Shown one piece after another: positions 19,501 to 30,924 of a DNA stretch of 64,000 nt. Source of the stretch: Chromera velia (taxonomy: Eukaryota; Sar; Chromeraceae); the NCBI GenBank assembly GCA_018398765.1, contig JAHBMJ010003761.1:12446-76445 (forward strand), written 5' to 3'. Numbering within the stretch: the stretch's first letter is position 1; each line of letters begins with the position of its first letter. Below the pieces are notes generated by a model that searched no databases, had not been told where the DNA came from, and was given only the letters and a program-made list of their open reading frames with translations. Position numbers and translations under genes: made by a program.

Positions 19501-22500
19501 TGAATGTGAGTGCCTTGTCTAGAAGATATTCCATGAGGTGCTGAGAGATAGAGGGGAGGAAGGTCGCTGATTGAAGACACACATCGGATTCGGTGACCAC
19601 TCTTGAACAAGTCACAACGAGGGGCCGGCCTGTCTAATGGGTAAAAAAGTGAAGAAACCTTTCCTCATTTAGGAACACGAGCTGAAAAACAGCGACCAAA
19701 AAGACGGGCTAGGCTAGACACTAGAATCCGTTCTCTATATATGGGGATGCGGCATATATAACAAACCCTTGCTCAATCAATCACTTCGTATATCCGTAAG
19801 GAAGAAGATGCATGAGGAGCTTACTGTGATTTACTTTATGATTTGTGAGCTTGCAAAGAATTTTCCAAACTATCATATCCAGACATTTCACCGATTTGAT
19901 CTCATATCCGTCGTTTGAATCAATCGATTGAGTGGAAAATTGTTTTGCGCTTTTGCTTTCCAACCGTCCGTCAAACATGCACGTTTTCCCACATGTTTAC
20001 GATCTTAGAGCTAGTCTTAGACTGTTCACATCAATTTTTGTATTGCTATATTTCTTTGCAATTCGGAGTTCAAAGTCATAATCTAGCTCATAAAACTAAT
20101 ATTTCTAATAATATATCATCTATACTTTTATAAAGGTAACTCTTTAATTGGCATACGAGTATATTTATATTTGATATATTAATTGAATATAATCTTGAAT
20201 ATACTACTAGCTATATAGTAATTTAATGTTCATCTGTCATGCATGCTAAAAATCAATTATATGAAAAAGCCTAGATAAAAGCATTCAATTGATCTAGTCA
20301 TCATCATCATTCACTATCGCTATCGGCCCATAAATGAGTGTCTAACGTTCAGCTGGTTCGATACGCAGCTAAACATACTGCTAGGGCAGTCTTCTCCCAC
20401 GAAGGAAGATAACACAGGCAAGAACGGCTTTCCCGTGACGGCCACTCACTAAATTCCCACGGTAAAGCAGAGTGGTCTTATATCCTCATATAGAACGCAT
20501 GTCTTTACCCTCTTTCTGCCGAAATCTAGTAGCTCAATCATAAGAAAGAAGAGCCAGAGAACCTTCATTCTGATAGGCTAGCTTATGTTGCGCCCTTTCA
20601 CCTTCATATCTTGTCCCAAAGCTCCTTCTAGCCTTCCTGTTTTGAGGCAGACGGTGGTAGAATGACGGAAACGGCTGAAGAGACGGGTAAAAATGGTAGT
20701 CTAGTTTAGCTTTGTCCCCATTCCACGAACTACTTCCCAAAAGGGGAGAAAACCTCATCCGTCTGACCCCGTTGCCAATGTTTCGTACTCAGCACGCATG
20801 CGTGCCAACTGCTTATGCTGTCTAACTGCAGATCGGTGAGGAACCCTGAAGAACTGGCGTCTGTTCCTTGGGCAGGTTTGCGGAACTGCCAAAAACCTAG
20901 CTAAAAACTGGTTTCCGTCTCCTTCTCCATCTTTCTCCATCTTCCTCCTCAAATACAAGCACTCTCTTCCTTCTGGCCAAAAGGTCTAGTAAATTATTAG
21001 TAGTAATTAGTGCATTATGAAATACAACTCGCCGTTGAACTCGAAAAATAATCACTATCATTTTAAAGTTGGTTAATTATATGATGATCAGTTACATGAT
21101 TATAGGTAGATGGATGCTAGTTTTTTGTTTACCAAAAAACTACTAGCGAAAAAGTAATAAAAAAAAGTGATATCGATATCAATTAAATAACTCAATTTTT
21201 AATACTCTTTTTGGGTACACTTTTACAAGGATGCAGGGGCAGCATATCGTATGATTTCAAACCAACTAATATTAATTAAATGATAATGATGATCATAATC
21301 TGGCTATCTATGTATATATACATGAACTAGATACATGAATCCCTTAAATGATATTATATTACATAACGGTAACGTCGGTAAGTCTGAGGTTAAACCGAGC
21401 AAGTCAAATAAAACGGATTTAATAGGGTAGTTGTTTGTTCATGGATGCAATCTACGCAGTCATTCACTCTGTACAAATCGACACGCAAGCTGCATGTAGC
21501 CACAGCTGTCCATACACCTGCAATGCAAGGCTTTGTCAAAAGAGTTGTTCAATGAATCCTTGTGGATGCACGCATGAGAACTCGACCGCACTCGACTTTC
21601 CCATGTACATGTAGCTAGGCTTTTAACCTTTGATCGACCCTGTTTGGCTGATCCGAGGGTGAAACCATGTAGGTCCGCTGGACTTGCATGAGCACGTGCA
21701 CCGTTATTTGAAATGTGCACGCTGACGAAGAAAAACACATGCATCCATGTGAAAGAGCTCCCACCTTCCTCCCACAATTGCATGCGTGGACGAATCTAGA
21801 GAGAGGGAGACTGTCCCCTTCCCTAGGCTCTTTCTGCCTTTTTGCAATCGATTCTTTTCTTCTCTGTGATGTTCTTACACTTCAGATTCGGACAGCATCT
21901 CATCACATCTCCTCCGTCACCGACCGGACGCGTTTTCATTGCGGTTATGGTCGGACAATGGTTGAAACAGTCACTCAAGTTGATCACTCCACAGGTTCCG
22001 ACGAGAGAAGGAAGCCGAGAAAGAATTCAAGCATGCATTAGTTCAGCAGGCAGCAACATTGACGTGCACAAACCAGAATGTTTCATGAGACGATGACTGG
22101 AATGGATTTGTTCTTCCTGGCTGTGCCTACTTGATGACTGAATGCAGTGAATGAGAGAGTTAAAGGACATTTGCAGAAACAAATGTACGAGAAGAAAAGA
22201 AGAGAGCTAGGGAATTCCCCGTCTCATTCAAGAAAGGCGTACACACACGCGAACACAAAAACAATCTTGGGTCCAAGTTCGTTCTCACTAAACCCATGAG
22301 CATGCACTTAATTTAATTCGAGGATCTCTCTCTTACATACATGAAATTCATGCATGGCAATGCAGCACTATCAATCAATGAAAAACTTTCGCAGAACGGA
22401 CGCCGGAAGAGATTCCTCCCGCACCCGCCTACGACACTCTCAAAGTCATCCATGCACTTACAAGACGAATTTAGAAGGCACATGCATGCAGCAGTCATTC

Positions 22501-22584
22501 AAATGCATCACTCAGGTCTCCCTTAGTGCCCCTCCCATTCTTTTCTCTATTCTCTATTCATACAAACTTCTGTTTCCCCGCAGC
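19501..22584. other. AT-rich island and spacer
   Basis: About 19.7-21.4 kb is strongly AT-rich with no gene; 20297-20366 resembles 8825-8935. From 21.4 to 22.58 kb the composition returns to normal, with several TGCATGC/ATGCATG motifs. This part lies 3' of the minus-strand membrane protein gene. Confidence 0.5.
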
Positions 22585-25500
22585 TTAGGGGGAAAGAGAT
22601 TGCGAGAACCGGGATGGGGACTTCTCGTGAGTTCTGTTCTCGTCATACCCGTACATGTGACGGGCGGTCGGCTCGGCAGTGTGAGTGGCAGACCGCATAG
22701 TGTGTGCAGTTCCCGACCCCCGAACGGATTGCGTATGTTCCGTGACCTCAGAGACGACGTCCGTCCCTTCATCGTAGTAGCTCTCTGTGTACTGCGACGG
22801 TGAGACCTGCCGGACAAAAGAGTTGGGAAGAGAAAAATGAAGGGGGGGCGCTTGCATGAGGGTTCGCGGACATAAAGAACTGTGCGTGAAAATAGAGACG
22901 GCGGCGCGCTTAGAAAACTTCTGGAAGGCACACACTCAAGAAATGAGAAAGAACAACCAGATTTGATCCCGGGAGAAGCCAGAGAAAAGCAAAGAAGAGC
23001 CTAGCAAGCAGCAGACAGTGGAGCTCATACAAGCAATCTGCTACTCCTACTTACCTCAGTTTGAGGGCTCCTTGCGCTCCTTCCTCCACGACCCTTCCCC
23101 CCCCGACCTCCGCCGCTTCCCCTGCCCGCTCGCTTTGCGGGACTGGGTGCTCCCTTTGCGGCAGCACCTCTGGAGCGAAGGAAGAAGAAGAGACCGACAA
23201 CACCCAGAAGAACTGCCACACCAACAGCAACTGAGAGACCAATTACAAGGCCCATATCGGTCCCAGAGGAAGCTTCTGTAGACTCTGCGTCTACGTTGCC
23301 GTCAGTTGACTGAGTCGTGGTGGTTGTGGGGGTGGGAGCGGGAGTAGGGGCCGCGGTCGCGGGGGCCTGAGTAGGCGTAGGTGCTGCACCGGTGTTGCTG
23401 CCTCCAGTGTTTCCATTTTGGGCTCCTCCCCCACCGCCTGAAGATCCTGATGCTGCTGTGGTTGCAGGCAGGGTGGTGGTGGTGGTGGTTGTAACGGGAC
23501 TGGAACTGTCAGTGGAATTGGTGTCTGTCGAATTCGTGTCTGTGGAGTTGTCGGTTGAGTTGTCGGCGGGTGCGACTGTCGTTGTTGTAGTGGGTGTGGG
23601 GTCGTTTTCCCAGTCCACTGAGGTGGGGTTTTGGTCCTTGTACTGAGAAGTGGTCATGATCAGGGGGTAGTCCCCGTCAATGACGTAGCTGGAGAATCCT
23701 TTGTTGAGGTTCGAGTCGTCGTCGTTGAGGATTTCGATGTATTTATTTCTGTAGTTGATCAGATTAGTCGACTGGTCATCGAATCTGCACACACAAACAG
23801 AGACGAGGGGAAAAGAAAAGAGGAAAAACGAGATTTGAACACGCAATGAAAAATATAGAGATAATTTTTGGATTTTCTCCGGCCTAGTCAGATGTACTCA
23901 TGCGTAAAATCAGAGGTTCACTTTCTGACCCTCAGTTGCACTGGACTGAAATGAACCACCCAGGAGTCTCCGTTGTCTTCCCATCGAACCTCAAAGACAA
24001 AGAAAAAGACCAAGAACAAAGTGGGAGTGGGAGAGAGAGAGGGAATGAACAGCTCACCGAAAGAATGAACGAGTCCGCAGGAGCAGCAGCAGAAGAAGAA
24101 GAGGAGGAAAGAAAGAGCAAACTCAACCAGAAAGCATAAATTCGCTACATTTGTATTACGACCGACTCACGTGAAGGCCATGTTGACAGATCCCGGATCG
24201 ACCGAGCAAATCAGAATGCTCTCTGACGGCACGTCGAAGTCCTTCCACAATGCGGTCTTCATGTCCTTCGTGTTGAAGTCAGTCACGTTCGCAAGCACGA
24301 GACGCATGGTAAACCAGTACCCGCTGTCCCCACACTTGGCTCGATCTGCGTAGACAGTGAAATCTTCAAACGGGTCGGGCATGGGAGTGGTCGTCGTCAT
24401 GTTTCCTGTGGAGTTGTATCCGGGGCAGTCAGGGTCTGTCATGTTTGTTGTGCTGTTGTAGCAGGGATCTGTCGAGTTGGAGGAATCTCCACTGTCCCCT
24501 GCGCTCTGTCCGGTAACAACCGCATCGTCACCTGTTGCTGAGCCTGTGGAGAACTCGGCCACTGTGGTGGTTGTTGTGATGTTGCTGGCAATAGTGGTGG
24601 TGGTAGTTGTGTTTGTGGAAGTGGAATTGTCAGCAGACTGGTCTGTCACTGTCGAGTTGGCAGCTGTGGTCGAGTTGGCAGCTGTGGTCGTGGTGGTGGT
24701 TGTGGTTGTGGAGTTATCAGGGACTGTGGTGGTGGTGGTCGTTGAGTTGTCTGCTGCCATAGTGGTTGTTGTGGTTGTGGTGGAGTTTGTGTCTGTACTG
24801 TTGGACGATGAGTCATCAACGTTCCCACTGCCATCATCAGGCTCGGGGGTGGGGTCGGGACAGTTACCGAACAGACCGCAAAGGGGGTTGGCTCCTGCAA
24901 AGGGGTTCTCAAACCCAGACAGACCACCCCCCATCAGACCTCCATCACCCCCAAACAAGCCCCCATCAGGCCCATCCAAAAGCCCGTCACCCAAAGCAAA
25001 ATCTCCCTCCCCAAGCATTCCGAGCTGAAGACCGTCCTGGAAAATTCCCCCCTCAGGCCCCAGACTCAGCCCTTCAAACCCCCCCAACGAAAATCCCTCT
25101 CCAAATCCGTCCAGCAACTGCATCTGTCTTTTCGATGCGGTCCCCGTCCCCCTCAACTCCCTCTTTGCGTTTTCAGATGCCATAGCCTCGCAGCTCTTCT
25201 CTGTCTGTGCAAGAGCGCACTGGTTGGCGAGCACTCCGAAAACCTTCTGAGCGTCACTCTCGGTTGACTGGAGAAGAAGCTCCACTGCGGTGTCGGCTGC
25301 ACGCAGGGACAATCGAAAAAATGTGCATGACAAGCGATAGAAGTATTTAAGGGGGACGGAAGAGAAAAAGACGGCCATCGAGGAGGTGTTTTGGGGGTGG
25401 GTGGGAGAAAAAAAGAGGGCCATCGGCATCGCGACTGAAGGAAGAAGATCCAAGCTGTCAGTCTGACTCACGTTTGATTGTGCAGGCAGTCACGGTCTTT

Positions 25501-26488
25501 CCCTCTCCAGTGACTGCAGAGGTGACTGCGCACTTGGGAGCGTCAGTGCACTGGTCGAGATCTCCTGAGAGCTCCGCGCAGTCCACTGCAGCTGAGGAAA
25601 GGGGTGCGAGCTCCACTGCCAGATGGCAGGTCTTGGGGAACATCACGGTGGTTGTGTGCTCGGGGCGCAGGAGGCACTTCATCCCCGAGGGCGTCGTGTA
25701 AATCCCACACTGGGGGGCCTGCACCCATGTATATATGGTCAGAAGAGAGCATGCGAAAGATGATCATGAGTTTCACAAGAATTGATGGGAGGGATAGGTG
25801 ATCTAGTGCTTTAGCGTCAGGAGCACGGACGCCTGTATCAGTGTATTCATGCGCATCTGGTTGTCTGCAAATTGTGTGGGAATATGGGGAAAACTGCCGC
25901 AGAAAGACTGACCGAGGAGCACTCGTCGATGCCGAGTTCTGTGCAGGCGGTCCAAGAAGCGTCCTTCACGCCCAGTTGCTCATTCTCATAAGACTGCACA
26001 AGCTGCTCGTCCACACCGCAGCTGTCTCCATTCCAGGAACAGTTGGGAGTCTCTGCAGGGGGGGGGCAAAGCAGTTGAGCGTGAGAAAGAGCGTGACAGA
26101 CAGTGCGTATCTTTGATCTTTAAACAACACTTTACATTGAACTTCCGACTACACACAAAACTTACTTGAGCAAGAATCCTCGGTACCCAGTCCACCGCAA
26201 ATCATTGAGTACAGGAGAAACTGCAAGCAGACAGGTCATGGGAAGGGGCCAAGCATGAAGGTGGCGGCTCCTGGACCAAAAAAAGAAAGCGGGAAAGTAG
26301 AAAAGTCGACTTACTTGTCCAGTGTTGCCACATTCGGCTTTGGACATTTCGTGAAAGAGAATGTGGCTGCCCGCGGCAGAGGACACCTCACAGGCACCCT
26401 CGTACTCATTCCAGTCACAAGGAAAGTCTACTGGACTGAGGGCAGATGCCGCCCCCAAGGCAGAGGCGAACAACGTCAGCACTTTCAT
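22585..26488 (-). CDS. Mucin-like type I membrane protein, 897 aa
   Basis: Seven exons: 26488-26315, 26220-26166, 26052-25913, 25718-25472, 25296-24171, 23784-23055 and 22806-22585. All phases match, and the 2694-nt frame ends in TAA. The N-terminus MKVLTLFASALGAASA is a signal peptide. A Cys-rich ectodomain follows (about 20-260), then a Gly/Leu/Phe/Asp-rich stretch and long Thr/Asn/Ser runs with many N-x-S/T sequons. A second conserved-looking segment (about 520-660) precedes another Thr/Pro/Gly-rich stalk. A single membrane helix lies at about 760-783 (GLVIGLSVAVGVAVLLGVVG). The basic Gly/Arg tail of about 115 residues contains a Tyr cluster (YTESYYDEG). This points to a surface or secretory-route glycoprotein (inference); no family is recognised. 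Donors are GTAAGT, GTGAGT and GTCAGT. Transcribed away from the J-domain gene. Confidence 0.85.
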
Positions 26489-27170
26489 TTCAAGGAGACA
26501 GAAACACCGTCGAGGCTGTCTGACCTTTTGTCACTGAACAACAGGTGCGATTTCTTGCCTACGTCGAGACGAAGAAGGCTTGACACAGATACGTACTTGA
26601 CTTCAGTAAGCAAGAGATATGACAAAAAAGAGCACACCCGGCTCACTCAATCACTCAAAGAGTCCCCCAAAATCAATCCACCAAACAGGATCCGATTTTC
26701 ATGCCATGCAGGAGCCGATTTCATTTCGCGAATCCATGCATGCAGTCATGCACTTCGGATCACCCCTGACGGCAGACTCCGGCATCTATTCCGAAACCGC
26801 GCGGGAAGCCCCGCGGCCCGCCATCGCCGGTTTTTGCAAAAACGGCCGGGCGTGCGATGTCAGGGGTGAGTGATTTCATTCCGGGACAGCGTTCCACGGG
26901 TCCCGGAAAGAGGGCAAGAATATCTTCTTTTTTCGGCCGGACGCCACAGTATTCGTCCAGAAAGTTCAAGAAAAAAAGAACATGAAAAGGAAGGTGATCG
27001 GAGCGATTCGTGGCATCCTTTGCAGTCACACCTCTCAGAATAACATCGAGACGGACGGCAATCACAGTCGCACATAAAGCGATTGCTGTAGAGACGTCCC
27101 TTTCCCTGAGACTTTTGCATACTGACTTCTTCTGACTGAGCGTCACCATTCTCACTGACTGACCGGCCTG
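26489..27170. promoter_or_regulatory. Divergent intergenic region
   Basis: 682 bp between the start codons of two divergent genes. It contains ATGCATGCAG near 26737, matching the TGCATGC class of motif. No clear TATA box. The promoter role is inferred from position. Confidence 0.45.
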
Positions 27171-30100
27171 ATGCCGATCGAAGTGAGTGCGGTGCCTATC
27201 GCATCGCAGTTCAAGAGCCTGGTCGAAGCCTGCTCGGGCCAGGTGGAGAGGGCCAAGCAGACGCAGGACGCATTCTCGAAGCAATGCCCTGGAGTGCGGC
27301 ATTTGAGGCAGCTGTTCTCGAGGAAGAAGTTTTCAGTCACGATCAGGAACTGGACTTGCTGGGAGGTCTGCCGCCACTTCACTTCTTCTCCCTTTACGCA
27401 CCCTTCAATGTGCTCTGCTTGTGTGATATTGTCTGGAAAAGTGACCATCGTGTGTGGGTCTATACATCGGGAGGCCTCCTTTCTTCGTCATGACACCTCT
27501 TGCTGTCTCCTTTGATGCCCTCTTCCTTGGTCTTGTCTGATACGTCGCTTCTGCTTTCCTTTGAGTCCTCGCGCCTTCGCAACTGTAGCGTTTTCCACTT
27601 TCCTGATTTCCGTGATTGGTCAAGCGATCACCTTTCGTTTCACGGTGGTCCACAGAGAGAGAGAGAGATAAACTGATGGTGAGTTAGTACCCGTCAGCCT
27701 GAACACAGCCTCTTCAGTGTGTTCTAACGTGAAACTTTCTTAATTTGTTCTGCGGCTGCCCTACAGCTCGAGTGCGTTCTCGGCAGCAAGAAGGTTGTCC
27801 TGGGTGAGGAGGTCAGTCTGCAGGCACACACTGGTGGCAGGGGGGCCATTCTGGATTGACCCTTTTCGCCCTCTCACTCGATCGTTCGCTAAATTCCTTT
27901 CAGTCTCTTTGCCTTTTTTTCAGCAGTGCCCTTCATAGTCAGCCAGAGCAAGCTGGGTGAGTGGATTTGTTTCGCTTTTTTTTTGCTTCTTAAAATTCTC
28001 CTCTAGTCTCTCTGTCCGTCCCCTGACACACAAGTACCTCTCAACTTGCCTGAAGGCGAAAATAGCAGCGAATACTCATGCTCCCTGAGTGCGGAATGCT
28101 GAGGGTGTTTGAGCGACTTGGCGGGTCTGCTCAGTGCATTGATGAGTGTAAATGCGTGATTGCAGAAGGTTCTTGCCCGAACCGAACTCCGAATGCCTCT
28201 CGACGGGGGTTGGTTCTCCCTCCGCATCCAGAGGAACGGGGAGGACGGCCTAGAGCCTCTGCGTATGATTGAGGACTTCAAGAGTTTCTCGAACCCGGTG
28301 TTCATCGTGCATGAGGCAAGGTGTCCGAAGACGGGAGATAAGGTCATGCACGTGGAAGAGGCATCTGAGATCAGTGCAACGCGTTTTGACCTCGTTACAA
28401 AGCCGCTCCTTGAGTGCGGAATGTTGAAGGCGTTTGAGCGACTTGACGGGTCTGCGCAGTGCATTGATGAATGGATAGAGAAATTTGACGATGACGAGAA
28501 GGAAAAGGCAGAGAAGAGGAAGAATAAGGGAAGACGGTGGGGCAAGAAGGGTAGCAGCTCGTCAGAGGACGAAAAGAAAAGAGACGATTCTGCAGAAAGA
28601 GAAAGAAAGAGCAACCTGAAGAAGGAAGGAGAAGGAGGGAATGAAAAAGAAAAGACCGTCCGATTCGGCAGGGCCTCCTCCGTCTCGTTTGCAGGAGGAC
28701 CGACTGCAGAGACATTCAGTGCCCTCCCTCGCCGTAGATCGACAGGTTTCGATTCCATCGGGGAGGCAGTTGAGATGACCCCCCTCATCTTTTCTTCCTC
28801 TTTTGCCTCATCTGCAAGCGCAGCCTCGTCCTATCCTACTAAGTCCGGTGCTGCCAAGGTCACCCAGGCTTCTGCCTCCGCCTCCCGGACCATCGAAGCA
28901 GCCGCCTCTGCGTTGAAAGAGAAGGAGAAGTCCGTGTGGGAAGAGGATGACCAAGACAGTAGACCCATGCCGTTGAGCGCCCGAGGGAAAAGCCGTGAAA
29001 TTCCCCACTGGGTACCCTCCCTCCCCCCCTCCCGTTCTAGATCCGTCTCCGCCTCCTCCTCCCTGAACCTAGACAACGTATCTCTCGATACTAGGTCGTC
29101 AGGAGGGGAGTCTGCCGAGAGGGGTGACAGAGAATACCCGGCAGCGTGGCCCGAGAGGGCGATGCGCCACCGTGTCGATAGCGGCAGCAGTAGCTGTATC
29201 GGGACTGCTACCTCAAATTCCCTCTCCGTTCTTGTCGCTCCGCACTCGCGTCCCTACTCCTCCGGCACCCGATCCGAAGGCACCACCTCAGTCGAGGACG
29301 AGGACCGGCTCCTTTATGAGAGGACCAACCGATGCCTGTGGCCCGATCCCTACACGCCCATCAACGAACGCGATGCACCCACAATGGTGAAGTTTATGAG
29401 ACTTCCCAACCAACCGGGTTCCCTTCCTCTTTTGTCATCTGTTGTTGCGACCTCTGCCCTGGCAGGGTCCGTCGACGGTGTGTTTTCCGGTCTCGTGGGA
29501 GCAGCGACGGAGTTGAGGAGGTACAGACTCGCCCGTCAGGCCTGGATGAGGGGGGAGATCGTAAAGAAACCGTCGAAGGCACACGCCGCCGAACGAGTGG
29601 CTCTTTCCACCTTGGTCGGTACCGCAGTCGGCACAGGTGTCGCTGTGTTGACCCACTACGGTGGAGATGCACTGCACGACCTAGGCCTTATGGTTGCGGG
29701 TGAGGGTTCCACTTTCACAGGCTCTGCCTTGCAGGTGGTGGGCACAAACTTTGGACCTGTGTTGATGGGGGGGTTGACGGCCGTTTTCGTCGGGATTGAC
29801 GGGTACCGTCTTGCTAGGAGACAGATTCATCCCAGGGAGTTTGGCAGAAGAGCACTTCAGCATATCGTCACTGGTGGGGTGATGGTTACATCTGCCTGCG
29901 TGATGCCTGCTGTCGGTCTCCCTTTGTCGATTGTCTGGGCAGTCTCTGACGCCTATTTCGGTTTCACCCGCAAGGCTGCGGAGAAGTTGATTCCCTACAG
30001 CAGGGACGAATTGTACGGGGAGGCAAAGAAGAGAAGGAAGGAGATGGTCAAACACGCGTACAAGATGCTCAACCTGCCCGAGACAGCATCGGAACTGGAG

Positions 30101-30924
30101 ATCAGAAGGGCGTACCGTCGCCTGGCTGCGGCATGCCACCCCGACAAAGGTGAGCTGAACTTGTTTCTTCCATGATTTAGAGTTGGCATGGAGGAGCAAA
30201 ACGATGTGCGGTGAGCTCCTCCGCGGGTTTCTTCTGCATCATATTTGACGCTTGGCAGGGGTCTCCATCATCGTATGAAACTTGTTCCCATTGTGTATGA
30301 AGCCACTGCTCTCGTCATGAGGCAGGGAGGATTTGGCGGAAGAGGGGGAAGGGGAGAGGTGCATTCTGTGATTGTGTGGGGAATTTATCAAAAAGAAACA
30401 TACAAAAAACGAGGTACCGTTTTTAAACGGAGCAAGATCTCACTCCCACCGCTCCGTTTTGTCATTTCTGCGCTTTTCCACTCAGCAAGCTCTCCCGTTT
30501 GCATTCAACAGAGAGTCATTCCTCTGAATTATTTCCTCCTCCTTCTATGTTCTGAGCTGCAGGTGGCGACCCTGCAGTGTTCCGTCTTCTCAGCAAGGCG
30601 TATGCCCTCCTTCAAGAGGACTTCGCCTCAAAGGGCGACGCCGCCACCGCGGCAGCACTCCCTCAGAGACAGAGACGGGGGTTCGTGTTCGGCCTCCAGG
30701 ACCGCACATCCTCTGTGCTCTCTCAGCAGTCCTCTTTGGTTGAGAGGAGCAACAGTCAGCTTGGAGAGGACAGAGAGGGAGGGGAAGGGACGGGAGAGTC
30801 GAGAGAGAGAATGCCCGCCAGAAGACGCCCCCTTGCCCTGATGAACGCTCTCGGATTCCGTCGGCGTATGAGCAGTTGCAGCACGGTGGTGGAAGGGGAT
30901 GTGGAGGACTCGGCCTCTGTGTAG
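27171..30924 (+). CDS. C-terminal J-domain membrane protein, 861 aa
   Basis: Four exons: 27171-27365, 27767-27811, 28166-30149 and 30563-30924, giving 2586 nt with matching phases and a TAG stop. Domains in order: N-terminal helical segment (1-65); a region with VLARTELRMPLDGGWFSLRI (about 80-170); a long Ser/Arg/Lys/Glu-rich linker (about 170-490); several hydrophobic Gly/Ala/Val-rich stretches (about 500-665) likely to enter a membrane; a J domain (about 710-775) with the HPD motif (HPDKGGDPAVFRLLSKAYAL); and a Ser/Arg-rich tail. The HPD tripeptide, needed to stimulate Hsp70 ATPase, is intact. An intron falls inside codon 3 of HPDKGG. An Hsp70 co-chaperone tethered at a membrane is the likely role (inference). 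Exons 1-2 are less certain than 3-4; an alternative exon 2 donor exists at 27803. Confidence 0.8.
28081..28149 (+). repeat. Intronic copy of an exon 3 segment of the J-domain gene
   Basis: 69 bp about 87% identical to 28406-28474 in exon 3, shifted by 325 bp. It keeps the same codon phase (LPECGMLRVFERLGGSAQCI here, LLECGMLKAFERLDGSAQCI in the exon). It lies in the intron just before exon 3, with a possible GTAAAT donor at its end. Confidence 0.85.
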
